From NCBI GenBank assembly GCA_947424985.1, contig CANDYN010000012.1, positions 1 through 16,772 of the forward strand: DNA of 16,772 bases, written 5' to 3'. How positions within the stretch are numbered: the first letter of the stretch is position 1; each line of letters opens with the position of its first letter. The notes under the pieces were generated by a model. That model was not told the origin of the DNA, did no database searches, and was given only the letters and a program-made list of their open reading frames with translations. Below, piece after piece: positions 6,204 to 13,510 of this stretch. A program made the translations under genes and the position numbers. This DNA comes from Rickettsiales bacterium. Lineage in GTDB: Bacteria; Pseudomonadota; Alphaproteobacteria; Rickettsiales; Deianiraeaceae.

Positions 6204-8191
6204 ACCCTCAACATAGCAGATTGAATTTCACGAAGTAAATCACGAAGACTCGATGCTTTTTCAAACTCAAGATTTTGTGCAGCTTTTTTCATGTCTTTTT
6301 TTGTTCTTTCAATCAAAGACTCAATCTGCTTTCGAGTAAGAGATGAAACATCGATCTCATTTTGTTCAAGCATTTCATCTTTTTGGTTTGAAAGCAATTC
6401 CTCAAATGGATTTTCAAAAGTTTTTATTATGGTTGTTGGGATAATTCCATGTTTCTCGTTATGCGCAATTTGAATCGTTCTTCGTCTTTCAGTTTCAGAT
6501 AAAGCCTTTTCCATCGATTTTGTAATTTTGTTTGCATATAAAATTACACGCCCCTCGCTATTTCTTGCCGCTCGCCCGATCAGCTGAATAAGCGAAGTTT
6601 CGGAACGCAAAAACCCCTCTTTATCGGCATCCATTATCGCAACCAAGCCACATTCGGGAATATCAATCCCCTCACGAAGCAAGTTCACGCCAACTAAAAC
6701 ATCAAATCTCCCAAGACGAAAGCCGTGTATTATCGATATTCTTTCAAGTGTTTCAACTTCCGAGTGAATATATGTCGATTTGATACCAACTTCGCCCAAA
6801 TACTCATTTAGCTTCTCTGCCATTTTTTTCGTTAAAGTCGTTATGATTACTCGTAACTTTTTAGCGATAATTTTTCGACATTCAGCAATTACATCGTCGA
6901 CCTGAGTTTCAGCGCTACGAATTTCACAAACCGGATCAAGCAATCCCGTTGGCCTAATCACCTGCGATATTACCTCATGATTTGCCTCTTTTAGCTCAAA
7001 TTCCGCTGGGGTTGCCGAAACATAAATCGTTTGAGGTTTAATTTTGTACCACTCGTCAAACGTCATGGGACGATTATCAAGAGCGGAAATCAAACGAAAA
7101 CCGTGATCAACAAGATTTGTTTTTCTCGCGCGGTCTCCGGCATACATCGCTCTTATTTGTGGAACAGAAACATGACTTTCATCCATAACCAAGATTGCAT
7201 CTTTTGGCATATACTCAAAAAGCGTTGGGGGAGGGGAGCCAGCCGGGCGTCCGGTTAGGTATCGAGAATAGTTTTCAATTCCCTTACAAAACCCAATTTC
7301 AGACATCATCTCAAGATCATATTTTACTCTTTGCATAATCCGTTCCGCTTCAACAAACTTTCCTTCATTTAAAAATTCCTTATGTCGAAGTTCCATTTCC
7401 TCTAAAATTGTCGGTATTTGATTTTTAACCACCTCAATCGGCGTTGCATAGTGACTATTGGGGTATATTTTCACTAAATTTAGTTCTTGTATTTTTTGCA
7501 TAGTTAAGCTATCAACTTCAAAAATCGACTCGATCGTATTTCCAAAATATTCAATTCTTATCGCAGTTTTTTCACAATATGAGGGAAATATTTCAACAAT
7601 ATCACCACGAACACGAAATTTTCCACGAGAAAAGTCTATTTCATTTCTTTCATACTGAAGTTTTATTAAGGTCTGAAAAAGATTATCCATTTTAAATTCA
7701 ACGTTTTTTTCAAGCTCAATGACCATTCTTCCGTAAGTATCCGGCGAACCTATTCCGTAAATACTTGAAACTGATGCAACCAAAATTACGTCGCGTCGCT
7801 CAATTAATGACCTCGTTGCGGAGTGCCTAAGTCTTTCAATATCATCGTTTGTAACGGCATCTTTTTCGATATATGTATCACTTTTTGGTAAATATGCTTC
7901 AGGCTGATAATAATCGTAATATGAAACGAAATATTCAACTGCATTTTCAGGAAAAAATTCTTTCATTTCGGCGTAAAGCTGAGCTGCTAAAGTTTTATTG
8001 TGTGCCATTATTATTGTCGGACGAGAAAATTTTTGAATTACATTTGCAATTGTAAAGGTTTTCCCCGAACCCGTAACCCCAAGCAAAACCTGACTATCCT
8101 TACCGCTTTCAACGCCATTAATAAGGCTTTCGATCGCCTTGATTTGATCTCCAGCCGGTTTATATTTTGAACTTAGTTTAAAAATACTCAA
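6200..8191 (-). CDS. uvrB: Excinuclease ABC subunit B
   Basis: Damage-verifying helicase-like subunit of nucleotide excision repair, loaded by UvrA and recruiting UvrC. The 663 residues show Walker A GVTGSGKT (38-45), the FVSYYDYYQPEAYLP beta-hairpin (about 89-102) that clamps damaged DNA, RLRHSATRSL, Walker B/DESH (337-340), the GRPAGSPPPTLFEY segment, helicase motif VI (QLIGRAARN), and a C-terminal UVR domain (last ~40 residues) that contacts UvrC. Length and motifs are complete. The start is TTG 8191-8189: MSIFKLSSKYKPAGDQ matches family N-termini and there is no ATG nearby. No Shine-Dalgarno is seen. A promoter lies just upstream (8214-8241). I found no alphaproteobacterial GTTC-N7-GTTC LexA box there. 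uvrC, its partner, is at the right edge of the window. Confidence 0.97.
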   Translation of the reverse strand: MSIFKLSSKYKPAGDQIKAIESLINGVESGKDSQVLLGVTGSGKTFTIANVIQKFSRPTIIMAHNKTLAAQLYAEMKEFFPENAVEYFVSYYDYYQPEAYLPKSDTYIEKDAVTNDDIERLRHSATRSLIERRDVILVASVSSIYGIGSPDTYGRMVIELEKNVEFKMDNLFQTLIKLQYERNEIDFSRGKFRVRGDIVEIFPSYCEKTAIRIEYFGNTIESIFEVDSLTMQKIQELNLVKIYPNSHYATPIEVVKNQIPTILEEMELRHKEFLNEGKFVEAERIMQRVKYDLEMMSEIGFCKGIENYSRYLTGRPAGSPPPTLFEYMPKDAILVMDESHVSVPQIRAMYAGDRARKTNLVDHGFRLISALDNRPMTFDEWYKIKPQTIYVSATPAEFELKEANHEVISQVIRPTGLLDPVCEIRSAETQVDDVIAECRKIIAKKLRVIITTLTKKMAEKLNEYLGEVGIKSTYIHSEVETLERISIIHGFRLGRFDVLVGVNLLREGIDIPECGLVAIMDADKEGFLRSETSLIQLIGRAARNSEGRVILYANKITKSMEKALSETERRRTIQIAHNEKHGIIPTTIIKTFENPFEELLSNQKDEMLEQNEIDVSSLTRKQIESLIERTKKDMKKAAQNLEFEKASSLRDLLREIQSAMLRV

Positions 8192-8213
8192 TAGAAAAAT
8201 AAATATACTCTTA

Positions 8214-8241
8214 AGTAGATATAAGAATTAATAAAAGTCAA
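8214..8241 (-). promoter_or_regulatory. Probable uvrB promoter
   Basis: On the minus strand TTGACT (8241-8236), a 16-base spacer, TCTACT (8219-8214), and the TTG start at 8191. A weak inverted repeat, CTCTT/AAGAG (8208-8212 and 8240-8244), brackets it. The leader would be about 15 bases, as at the other promoters here. Confidence 0.5.
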
Positions 8242-8246
8242 GAGGG

Positions 8247-8693
8247 TTAAATTTCAAGGCTTTTTTGCCTCTTTGGTATTCTGTTTATTGCATTAGCTCT
8301 GTAACAAGGCTGTTGCCCTTGCTTCATTGGATCAAATTTTATAAATCCTTCTTTTTCAATCAACATATTCCTGTAACTATCGTATTGTTGCAAATTTCTT
8401 ATTGAATCATTTTTATCATATCTTGTGTTGCTTTTCGGACGTATACGCCCTTTTATTGATAACATTTTCGGGTTACAATAAAACAAGAAATCAATATCAT
8501 AGAAAGGCTGAAAAGTTTTCCGTAATGTCCTATCTTCATCGTTAAAATTACCTCCACGGTATCTAGCATTATATTCTCGACGAAAACGATCAAGTGTGCT
8601 GTCTAATTCATCTTGACACCGTCTTACCATGTCTGTATTCTTGTTTACCAAAATATGAGAAAGTAGAAACGGTAATCCTCTTTTTTGCTCCAT
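8247..8693 (-). CDS. Hypothetical basic protein, second gene of a two-gene unit
   Basis: Not recognised. The 148 residues are strongly basic (many Arg and Lys), with no signal peptide or membrane segment. An N-terminal helical part (about 18-45, MVRRCQDELDSTLDRFRREYNARY) is followed by a more polar, Arg/Asn/Tyr-rich region. Three cysteines are scattered (26, 73, 130) with no metal-binding spacing. It starts one base after the stop of the 75-residue gene at 8695-8922, so the two are almost certainly co-transcribed and probably translationally coupled. The basic character suggests nucleic-acid or anionic-surface binding, but nothing in the sequence proves it. It may be specific to this lineage. 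Confidence 0.78.
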   Translation of the reverse strand: MEQKRGLPFLLSHILVNKNTDMVRRCQDELDSTLDRFRREYNARYRGGNFNDEDRTLRKTFQPFYDIDFLFYCNPKMLSIKGRIRPKSNTRYDKNDSIRNLQQYDSYRNMLIEKEGFIKFDPMKQGQQPCYRANAINRIPKRQKSLEI

Positions 8694-8694
8694 T

Positions 8695-8922
8695 CTATTT
8701 CAAAAATATCATAATACTAATTCCGACAGCCATAATTGAACCAAGCTTTACGATCATTTCAAGCTTTACCTTTTCAATGTCATCTCTAAACCTATCAATG
8801 ATTGGAGTAATTCGATCCTCAATAACATCATCCATTGTTGAAACTTGCGTAATAGCCTGTTCACGTGTAAAACCAGATTTTTCGAGCCTTTCCACTTCAC
8901 TAAATATTTTTGCTATATTCAT
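8695..8922 (-). CDS. Small coiled-coil protein with C-terminal membrane anchor (DUF1640/CCDC90-like)
   Basis: 75 residues in the classic order of the DUF1640/CCDC90-like group: an N-terminal helix with the KSGFTREQAITQV signature (about 15-27), an amphipathic coiled-coil stretch (about 31-56), and a C-terminal transmembrane helix (about 57-74, IVKLGSIMAVGISIMIFL). The family includes mitochondrial FMP32/MCUR1 relatives and many short bacterial versions; its molecular job in bacteria is not established. By topology it would be a tail-anchored inner-membrane protein with the coiled coil in the cytoplasm. The frame starts at ATG 8922, about 18 bases from the expected transcription start. It leads the two-gene unit with the 148-residue gene. 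Family assignment is by eye. Confidence 0.78.
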   Translation of the reverse strand: MNIAKIFSEVERLEKSGFTREQAITQVSTMDDVIEDRITPIIDRFRDDIEKVKLEMIVKLGSIMAVGISIMIFLK

Positions 8923-8946
8923 ATAACTTATACCACTGTTGCGTGA

Positions 8947-8974
8947 ATTATAACCTTGTGTTTTTAATTTTCAA
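8947..8974 (-). promoter_or_regulatory. Strong promoter of the 8922-8247 two-gene unit
   Basis: On the minus strand TTGAAA (8974-8969), a 16-base spacer, and a perfect TATAAT (8952-8947). Transcription would start near 8940, giving an 18-base leader to ATG 8922. It lies back-to-back with the uppS-side promoter at 8983-9009. Confidence 0.75.
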
Positions 8975-8982
8975 GCAAATTT

Positions 8983-9009
8983 TTGACACAACAAAGCTAT
9001 AAATATGAA
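8983..9009 (+). promoter_or_regulatory. Possible promoter of the uppS envelope operon
   Basis: TTGACA at 8983-8988 and TATGAA at 9004-9009, with a short 15-base spacer. This is the best candidate for the envelope operon, although the spacing is suboptimal and the leader to 9066 would be about 50 bases. A weaker alternative is TTGAAA 9017-9022 with TAATAT 9038-9043. Confidence 0.45.
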
Positions 9010-9065
9010 ATAAAACTTGAAAATAATCTTTTTATATTAATATTTGTTTGATTTATTGAAATATT

Positions 9066-9752
9066 TTGGAAAATAACCCAAAGCATATAGCATTTATAAT
9101 GGATGGAAATAGAAGATGGGCAAAGAAAAAATTCCTTCCAGTAAAACTTGGGCATCAAAAAGGCGCTGAAAATATTAAAAAAATATGTGAATATTTACAC
9201 GAAATAAAAATTCCCTATGTAACGTTTTATGCCTTTTCAACGGAAAACTGGAAGAGGGGGGGTGATCAAGTGGATGAACTTTTTGATTTAATGAGAAAAT
9301 ATATCAACAATGATCTTGAAAATATGAAAAAAGATGAACGATTTTGTCTAAATATCATAGGGGATATCGAAAAAATGCCGGAGGATATAAAAAATGCTTT
9401 ACTTGAAATAAAAAACTCCTTTTTGCCCAATGAAAATAAGCTAAATGTTACTTTTGCAATAAATTATGGCTCACTTGATGAAGTAAATCGTGCCATAAAT
9501 AGGATTATCACAGAAAGAAAAGGTGAAATATCCGGTGAAGAAATTTTCCAATATCTTGATACAAAAAATATCCCAAATCCAGATGTAATCATAAGAACTG
9601 GTGGTGAAAAACGTCTTAGTAACTTCCTTTTATTGCAATCTAGCTATGCTGAAATTTACTTTCGTGATGAGCTTTGGCCAGATTTTTCAAAAAATGACTT
9701 GAATATAATATTATTATCCTTTATAAACACAAACAGGAACCACGGAGCTTAA
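9066..9752 (+). CDS. uppS: Undecaprenyl diphosphate synthase (cis-prenyltransferase)
   Basis: Adds isopentenyl units in cis to farnesyl diphosphate, giving the C55 lipid carrier for peptidoglycan and other envelope polymers. The 228 residues show HIAFIMDGNRRWAKK with the catalytic Asp13, GHQKGAENI, FSTENWKR (57-64), INYGSLDEV, the substrate loop RTGGEKRLSNFLL (177-189), and YAEIYFRDELWPDF (194-207). The start is TTG 9066: an in-frame TGA lies three codons upstream and the only other option is ATT 9063. No Shine-Dalgarno is seen. A run of seven G residues (9256-9262) encodes the end of the Arg64-Gly-Gly turn right after FSTENWKR. First gene of the envelope operon; cdsA follows after 11 bases. 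Confidence 0.95.
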   Translation: MENNPKHIAFIMDGNRRWAKKKFLPVKLGHQKGAENIKKICEYLHEIKIPYVTFYAFSTENWKRGGDQVDELFDLMRKYINNDLENMKKDERFCLNIIGDIEKMPEDIKNALLEIKNSFLPNENKLNVTFAINYGSLDEVNRAINRIITERKGEISGEEIFQYLDTKNIPNPDVIIRTGGEKRLSNFLLLQSSYAEIYFRDELWPDFSKNDLNIILLSFINTNRNHGA

Positions 9753-9763
9753 TTTTTAAATAT

Positions 9764-10528
9764 ATGGCAAACTTTATTAAATTTTATACAAACATAATAT
9801 CTCAGGCATGGAAAATGATTGATAGTATATCAAAAATGATCAGTAAAAATATCAAAGGCGATACCGAACTTCAAGTAAGAATAAAAACTGCTGCCATATT
9901 CGGTTTTATCTTTCTTGTATGTCTTTTATCCGGTGGATTTTTAACTAATCTTCTGTTCATTTTGATTGCAATTATAGTATTTTATGAGTTCTCTCAAATT
10001 ATTTCAGTCAATAAACAAAATCAAACCCTGTATAAAAGACAACTAATCTTGGCAACAATATACTCTGCAATTCCATTTGCGTGTATACTTGCAGTAAATC
10101 AAACAAGAAATGGAAACTCGCTGATTTTCTGGTTTTTCTGTGTAATTTGGGCAACTGATTCAGGAGCATATTTTATTGGTAGATATTTTGGTGGAAAGAA
10201 ATTAATTCCAACAATAAGCGCTGGAAAAACTGTTTCTGGTGCAATTGGCGGACTTTTGTCTGCTTTTGTCGCTGGATTTTTACTGGCGTTTTTAGCTATA
10301 CACACAGAACTTTTAAATGTTGGAATGATCTCACTTGGGTTTATCGCAATCATAATATCGGTCGCGTCTCAAGCAAGCGATGCACTTGAATCTTATATAA
10401 AAAGAATTTTTAAGATAAAAGATAGTGGAACTATTTTACCCGGACACGGTGGCATGATGGATAGAATGGATAGTGTAACTCTTGCTGCTCCCATATTTCT
10501 ATTGATTATCAAGAAATTTGGAATATAA
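9764..10528 (+). CDS. cdsA: Phosphatidate cytidylyltransferase (CDP-diacylglycerol synthase)
   Basis: Makes CDP-diacylglycerol from phosphatidate and CTP in the inner membrane, the branch point for all bacterial phospholipids. The 254-residue protein has several hydrophobic helices (about 42-80, 93-111, 119-138, 157-179, 186-204, 238-250). It also has the complete CDS signature near its C-terminus: S210-x2-KR, KD at 219-220, then PGHGGMMDRMD (226-236), whose Asp and His residues bind metal and CTP. ATG 9764 starts 11 bases after uppS, a common pairing in bacteria (uppS-cdsA). The hydrophilic N-terminal ~35 residues are somewhat longer than in many homologues. ddl begins two bases after its stop, so translation is probably coupled. 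Confidence 0.95.
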   Translation: MANFIKFYTNIISQAWKMIDSISKMISKNIKGDTELQVRIKTAAIFGFIFLVCLLSGGFLTNLLFILIAIIVFYEFSQIISVNKQNQTLYKRQLILATIYSAIPFACILAVNQTRNGNSLIFWFFCVIWATDSGAYFIGRYFGGKKLIPTISAGKTVSGAIGGLLSAFVAGFLLAFLAIHTELLNVGMISLGFIAIIISVASQASDALESYIKRIFKIKDSGTILPGHGGMMDRMDSVTLAAPIFLLIIKKFGI

Positions 10529-10530
10529 GC

Positions 10531-11496
10531 ATGCTTGAAAAAATTATCGATAAAGTCCAGAGTTTCAACTTTTCAAATATTAAACTCGCAATCGTTTACG
10601 GTGGTGAGTTTGAGGAATCCGATGTATCAAGAATGTCGTTTTTATCAATAGCCAATACACTCAAGGCTAACGACTTTGCCAAAATAGATACAATAGAATA
10701 TAGCGATAGGTTAATTTATGATCTTGAAAAGGCAAATCCCGATATAGTTTTCAATGCAATGCATGGAGAGTTTGGCGAAGATGGAGGCTTGCCTGCAATT
10801 TGTAATTTTTTACGCATAAAACATACCCACAGCGGAGTTTTCACGTCCAGCCTTGGAATGCAAAAAGATCTATGTAAAACAATTTTTAAAGATGCTGGAA
10901 TTGAAATTGCAAAAAGTATAACACTTGAAAAAAAAGACTTAAATGAAGATTTTTTACACAACATCTTTAATAGACTAGAAACTGATAAATTTATTTTAAA
11001 ACCAAATGACGGCGGATCTTCGATTGGAATTTCTATAATTGAAAAAGGCGAAAAAATGAACATAGGTGTTTCACTTAATTGCAAATCCGAAAAATTTTTA
11101 GCCGAAGAATTTATCGAAGGAAATGATTTTTGTGTTCCGGTTTTGCTATCTCGTCCACTTGGAATTTTAGAACTTTCACCAAAAGACGGATTTTATGATT
11201 ACGAAAATAAATATACAGCTGGAAAAACTGAACACATATTCCCGGCTCGAGTGCCAGATGAAATATCAGAAAAAATGTTGAAATATGCAAAGATTGCACA
11301 TGAAATATTTGGATGTAAAACAATTTCAAGATCTGATTTCAGGTTCGATAAAAACACAGGCAAGATGTCAATGTCGGAAATCAATACCCACCCAGGCTTT
11401 ACCGCAACATCAATCTATCCGGAGGTTGCACTTTACAACGGAATTAATTTTGAAACCTTGCTGAAAATTATAATATATGATGGATATTTCGGGTAA
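10531..11496 (+). CDS. ddl: D-alanine--D-alanine ligase
   Basis: ATP-dependent ligase that makes the D-Ala-D-Ala dipeptide of the peptidoglycan stem. ATP-grasp fold, 321 aa. Visible motifs: N-terminal IVYGGEFEESDVS, the NAMHGEFGEDGG loop (75-86), SGVFTSSLGMQKDLCK, the ATP-binding FILKPNDGGSSIG (154-166), FYDYENKY (221-228), and the metal-binding set Asp269 (SRSDFRF), Glu283 and Asn285 (SEINTHPG). Some positions are divergent: after HGEFGEDGG the usual QG.L.E.L segment reads LPAICNFL, and KHTHSG replaces the common PYTGSG. The catalytic core looks complete, so I expect activity. It overlaps ftsQ by 20 bases, matching the ddl-ftsQ order of the classical division and cell wall cluster. Confidence 0.92.
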   Translation: MLEKIIDKVQSFNFSNIKLAIVYGGEFEESDVSRMSFLSIANTLKANDFAKIDTIEYSDRLIYDLEKANPDIVFNAMHGEFGEDGGLPAICNFLRIKHTHSGVFTSSLGMQKDLCKTIFKDAGIEIAKSITLEKKDLNEDFLHNIFNRLETDKFILKPNDGGSSIGISIIEKGEKMNIGVSLNCKSEKFLAEEFIEGNDFCVPVLLSRPLGILELSPKDGFYDYENKYTAGKTEHIFPARVPDEISEKMLKYAKIAHEIFGCKTISRSDFRFDKNTGKMSMSEINTHPGFTATSIYPEVALYNGINFETLLKIIIYDGYFG

Positions 11497-12334
11497 ATAT
11501 AAGCATGAATCACTTATTTTTATCAAATTAAAAAGACATACAAGACGAATAAAGGACTTGGCAATGAATTTAATGTTAATATCTTCAATTTGTTTTTCGA
11601 TTTTTGTAATACATAAAAAACAAAAAAATATGTCATTAATCGCAGATATTTTTTTTCAAATTGCAAATAATTTTTCAAATGGATTAAATATAATTAGCAA
11701 TTCAACGTACCAAGATAGTAAAATAAAAATACTGGAAACAGAGCATATATCGAAAATAACAATCCAAAACATCATAGCTTCAGCAAAAAAACAAGCAGAG
11801 CAACACTCGGAATCAGTAATACAGATAATAAAAAATGAAATTCTTGCAATACCTTTTGCAAAGCATGTAGTTATTAAAAAGAGAGAATTTCGATCAATTG
11901 AAATCCAAATAGTTGAGCGAAATATAGCGGCATATTCAAAAGATGTCTTTTCAAAGCAAATATACATAATAGACGACACAGGAGAGCTTTCTCGTTGCGA
12001 AAATTGCAAAATATCAAGCGAAGAATTCCCTTATATTGAAAATTTCTCATCCGAAGACGTAGATTTTTTCAATTCCCTTGCTCAGTCAATAAGACAAAAT
12101 TGTCCACAAATGCTAACAAACATCGCAAAATATACAAATATTTCAAGCAGAAGATGGGATGTTACGCTTAAAAATGATGTAAAAATAATGCTTCCAAATA
12201 GTTTTACCGATGAAGATTTTCAAAAAATTTGCATCGTATGCGACAAACAACTCGAGATCTTCTCGGGTAAAAATTCTACAATTCAATATATAGACGCACG
12301 AGTTCAAGATAGGATTTATTATAAGCCAAAATGA
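11477..12334 (+). CDS. ftsQ: Cell division protein FtsQ
   Basis: Bitopic inner-membrane divisome protein linking early and late division proteins. The 285 residues have the FtsQ layout: a short basic cytoplasmic N-terminus (1-27, with KRHTRRIK), one transmembrane helix (about 28-46), a POTRA-like domain (about 83-152, ending in IPFAKHVVIKKREFRSIEIQIVERN, here split: IPFAKHVVIKK then SIEIQIVERNIAAY), and a beta domain with YIIDDTGEL, RRWDVTLKNDVKIMLP and a final YIDARVQDRIYYK. Sequence conservation is low, as usual for FtsQ, but these landmarks plus position after ddl make the call firm. It starts inside ddl (20-base overlap) and its TGA overlaps the ATG of the next gene (ATGA). ftsA does not follow, unlike the classical cluster. 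Confidence 0.9.
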   Translation: MMDISGKYKHESLIFIKLKRHTRRIKDLAMNLMLISSICFSIFVIHKKQKNMSLIADIFFQIANNFSNGLNIISNSTYQDSKIKILETEHISKITIQNIIASAKKQAEQHSESVIQIIKNEILAIPFAKHVVIKKREFRSIEIQIVERNIAAYSKDVFSKQIYIIDDTGELSRCENCKISSEEFPYIENFSSEDVDFFNSLAQSIRQNCPQMLTNIAKYTNISSRRWDVTLKNDVKIMLPNSFTDEDFQKICIVCDKQLEIFSGKNSTIQYIDARVQDRIYYKPK

Positions 12335-13248
12335 TAAAAAAATTGCTTATAATCGATACTTATGGAATATTATTTCGCTCATATTACGCAATTAGCTATA
12401 AAATTTTATCAAAAGATGGAGTTAATCTAAATGCTGTTTTCGGTCTTTTAAATTCAGTTTTACAGATTTTTGATACAGTTGAACATACACACTTAATTTT
12501 CGCTCTAGACGCAGGAGGGAAAGGGAAGAGGCACGAACTTTTCCCTGATTACAAAGCAAATCGCTTGGCATGCCCTGAAGACCTCATTCCTCAATTTGAT
12601 ATTTTGGACGAAATGCTAAATGCAATGGGTATTTTTTCCGAAAGAAAAATTGGACTTGAGGCGGACGATATAATAAATACATACGCAAAAACCGCAAAAG
12701 AACATGGGATGGGCTCGATAATTACTACGTTTGATAAAGATTTATCTCAACTGGTTTCGGATAACATTTGCGTTTTCAATCCAAAATTAAAAGCTTTTTT
12801 ACACCATGAGCAAGTTTTAAAAAGCTTTGGAGTGAACCCCGATAAAATAGCAGACTTTCTAGCTTTAACGGGTGACGCGGTTGATAATATACCCGGTGTT
12901 TTCGGAATTGGCCCAAAGAAAGCAGTTGATTTAATTCAAAAATATGGCAATATAGCACAAATTTACGAGAATATTGAGAATATATCAGAGGGGAAATTGA
13001 AAAATGATTTAGTTTCAGGAAAAGAGAGTGCATTTTTATCTTTAAAGCTTGCAGAGCTGATATTTGACGAAAAAATTGCAAAAAACTTTGACGAAAGTAA
13101 GCTAGTTAAGTTCGATAAAAAAGACATACGCGATGAATTTGTTAAATTTTTACATAAATATAGTTTCAACTCAACAATAAAAAAATTAAACCTTGAAAAT
13201 TATAAAATTGATGATAAATTAGAATTGAAACAGGGTACATTATTCTAA
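12331..13248 (+). CDS. Free-standing 5'-3' exonuclease (PolA N-terminal / FEN-like domain only)
   Basis: Structure-specific 5' nuclease that removes RNA primers and flaps. The 305 residues correspond to the 5'-3' exonuclease domain of DNA polymerase I and then stop; no polymerase domain follows. The acidic metal-binding residues are all present: Asp9 (LLIIDTYG), Asp60 (FALDAGG), the EADD cluster 110-113, Asp135 and Asp137 (TTFDKDL), Asp182 and Asp185 (TGDAVDNIPG). The DNA-contacting KRHELFPDYKANR and the helix-hairpin-helix GVFGIGPKKAVDLI are also present. It overlaps ftsQ by four bases, so it is translated with the envelope operon. Either this lineage encodes the polymerase part elsewhere, or it relies on this nuclease alone. 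The intact stop and immediate next gene argue against a sequencing break. Confidence 0.9.
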   Translation: MIKKLLIIDTYGILFRSYYAISYKILSKDGVNLNAVFGLLNSVLQIFDTVEHTHLIFALDAGGKGKRHELFPDYKANRLACPEDLIPQFDILDEMLNAMGIFSERKIGLEADDIINTYAKTAKEHGMGSIITTFDKDLSQLVSDNICVFNPKLKAFLHHEQVLKSFGVNPDKIADFLALTGDAVDNIPGVFGIGPKKAVDLIQKYGNIAQIYENIENISEGKLKNDLVSGKESAFLSLKLAELIFDEKIAKNFDESKLVKFDKKDIRDEFVKFLHKYSFNSTIKKLNLENYKIDDKLELKQGTLF

Positions 13249-13249
13249 A

Positions 13250-13465
13250 ATGCATTTTTTAAAACGAGATAAAAATGGAGAAATAAGGGTTTTTAATAAG
13301 CGTAAAATCGTCATTGCCATATATTTTGTCATTTTAACTGTGGTTTTTGCAGCTTCCTCGTTCAGTGCAAATTTCTTCGTCGTTCTTTGCTCATCTTTTG
13401 CTCTTATATTTTCGATTTTATTGGCATTCTTTTTGGAATATATAAACAAAAAATATAAATCTTGA
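13250..13465 (+). CDS. Small two-helix membrane protein, last gene of the envelope operon
   Basis: Not recognised. The 71 residues have a basic cytoplasmic N-terminus (1-19, MHFLKRDKNGEIRVFNKRK), a first hydrophobic helix (about 20-38), a very short turn, a second helix (about 42-63), and a basic end (EYINKKYKS). By the positive-inside rule both ends should be cytoplasmic, making a hairpin. It begins one base after the exonuclease stop. That tight fit, plus clear membrane topology, makes it likely to be a real gene despite its size. Its TGA lies within the minus-35 box of the next gene. It might be a divisome or envelope accessory protein by context, but no motif supports that. Confidence 0.65.
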   Translation: MHFLKRDKNGEIRVFNKRKIVIAIYFVILTVVFAASSFSANFFVVLCSSFALIFSILLAFFLEYINKKYKS

Positions 13466-13489
13466 CAAGTACGAATATATCCCTATACT
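13462..13489 (+). promoter_or_regulatory. Promoter P3 of the 621-residue gene
   Basis: TTGACA at 13462-13467, a 16-base spacer, TATACT at 13484-13489, then TAGTTTTTA at 13496-13504. The minus-35 overlaps the stop of the upstream gene. TTGACAAGTA here parallels TTGACAAATA at P1 and TTGACAACTA at P2. The start-codon region follows within about 15 bases of the expected transcription start. Confidence 0.75.
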
Positions 13490-13510
13490 GGGACGTAGTT
13501 TTTATAAAAT

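Noticed and set aside
7220..7245. C/G-rich tract in uvrB suspected as a slippage run
   Set aside because: It encodes the conserved GRPAGSPPPTLFEY segment, so the bases are constrained by the protein, and the run is interrupted.
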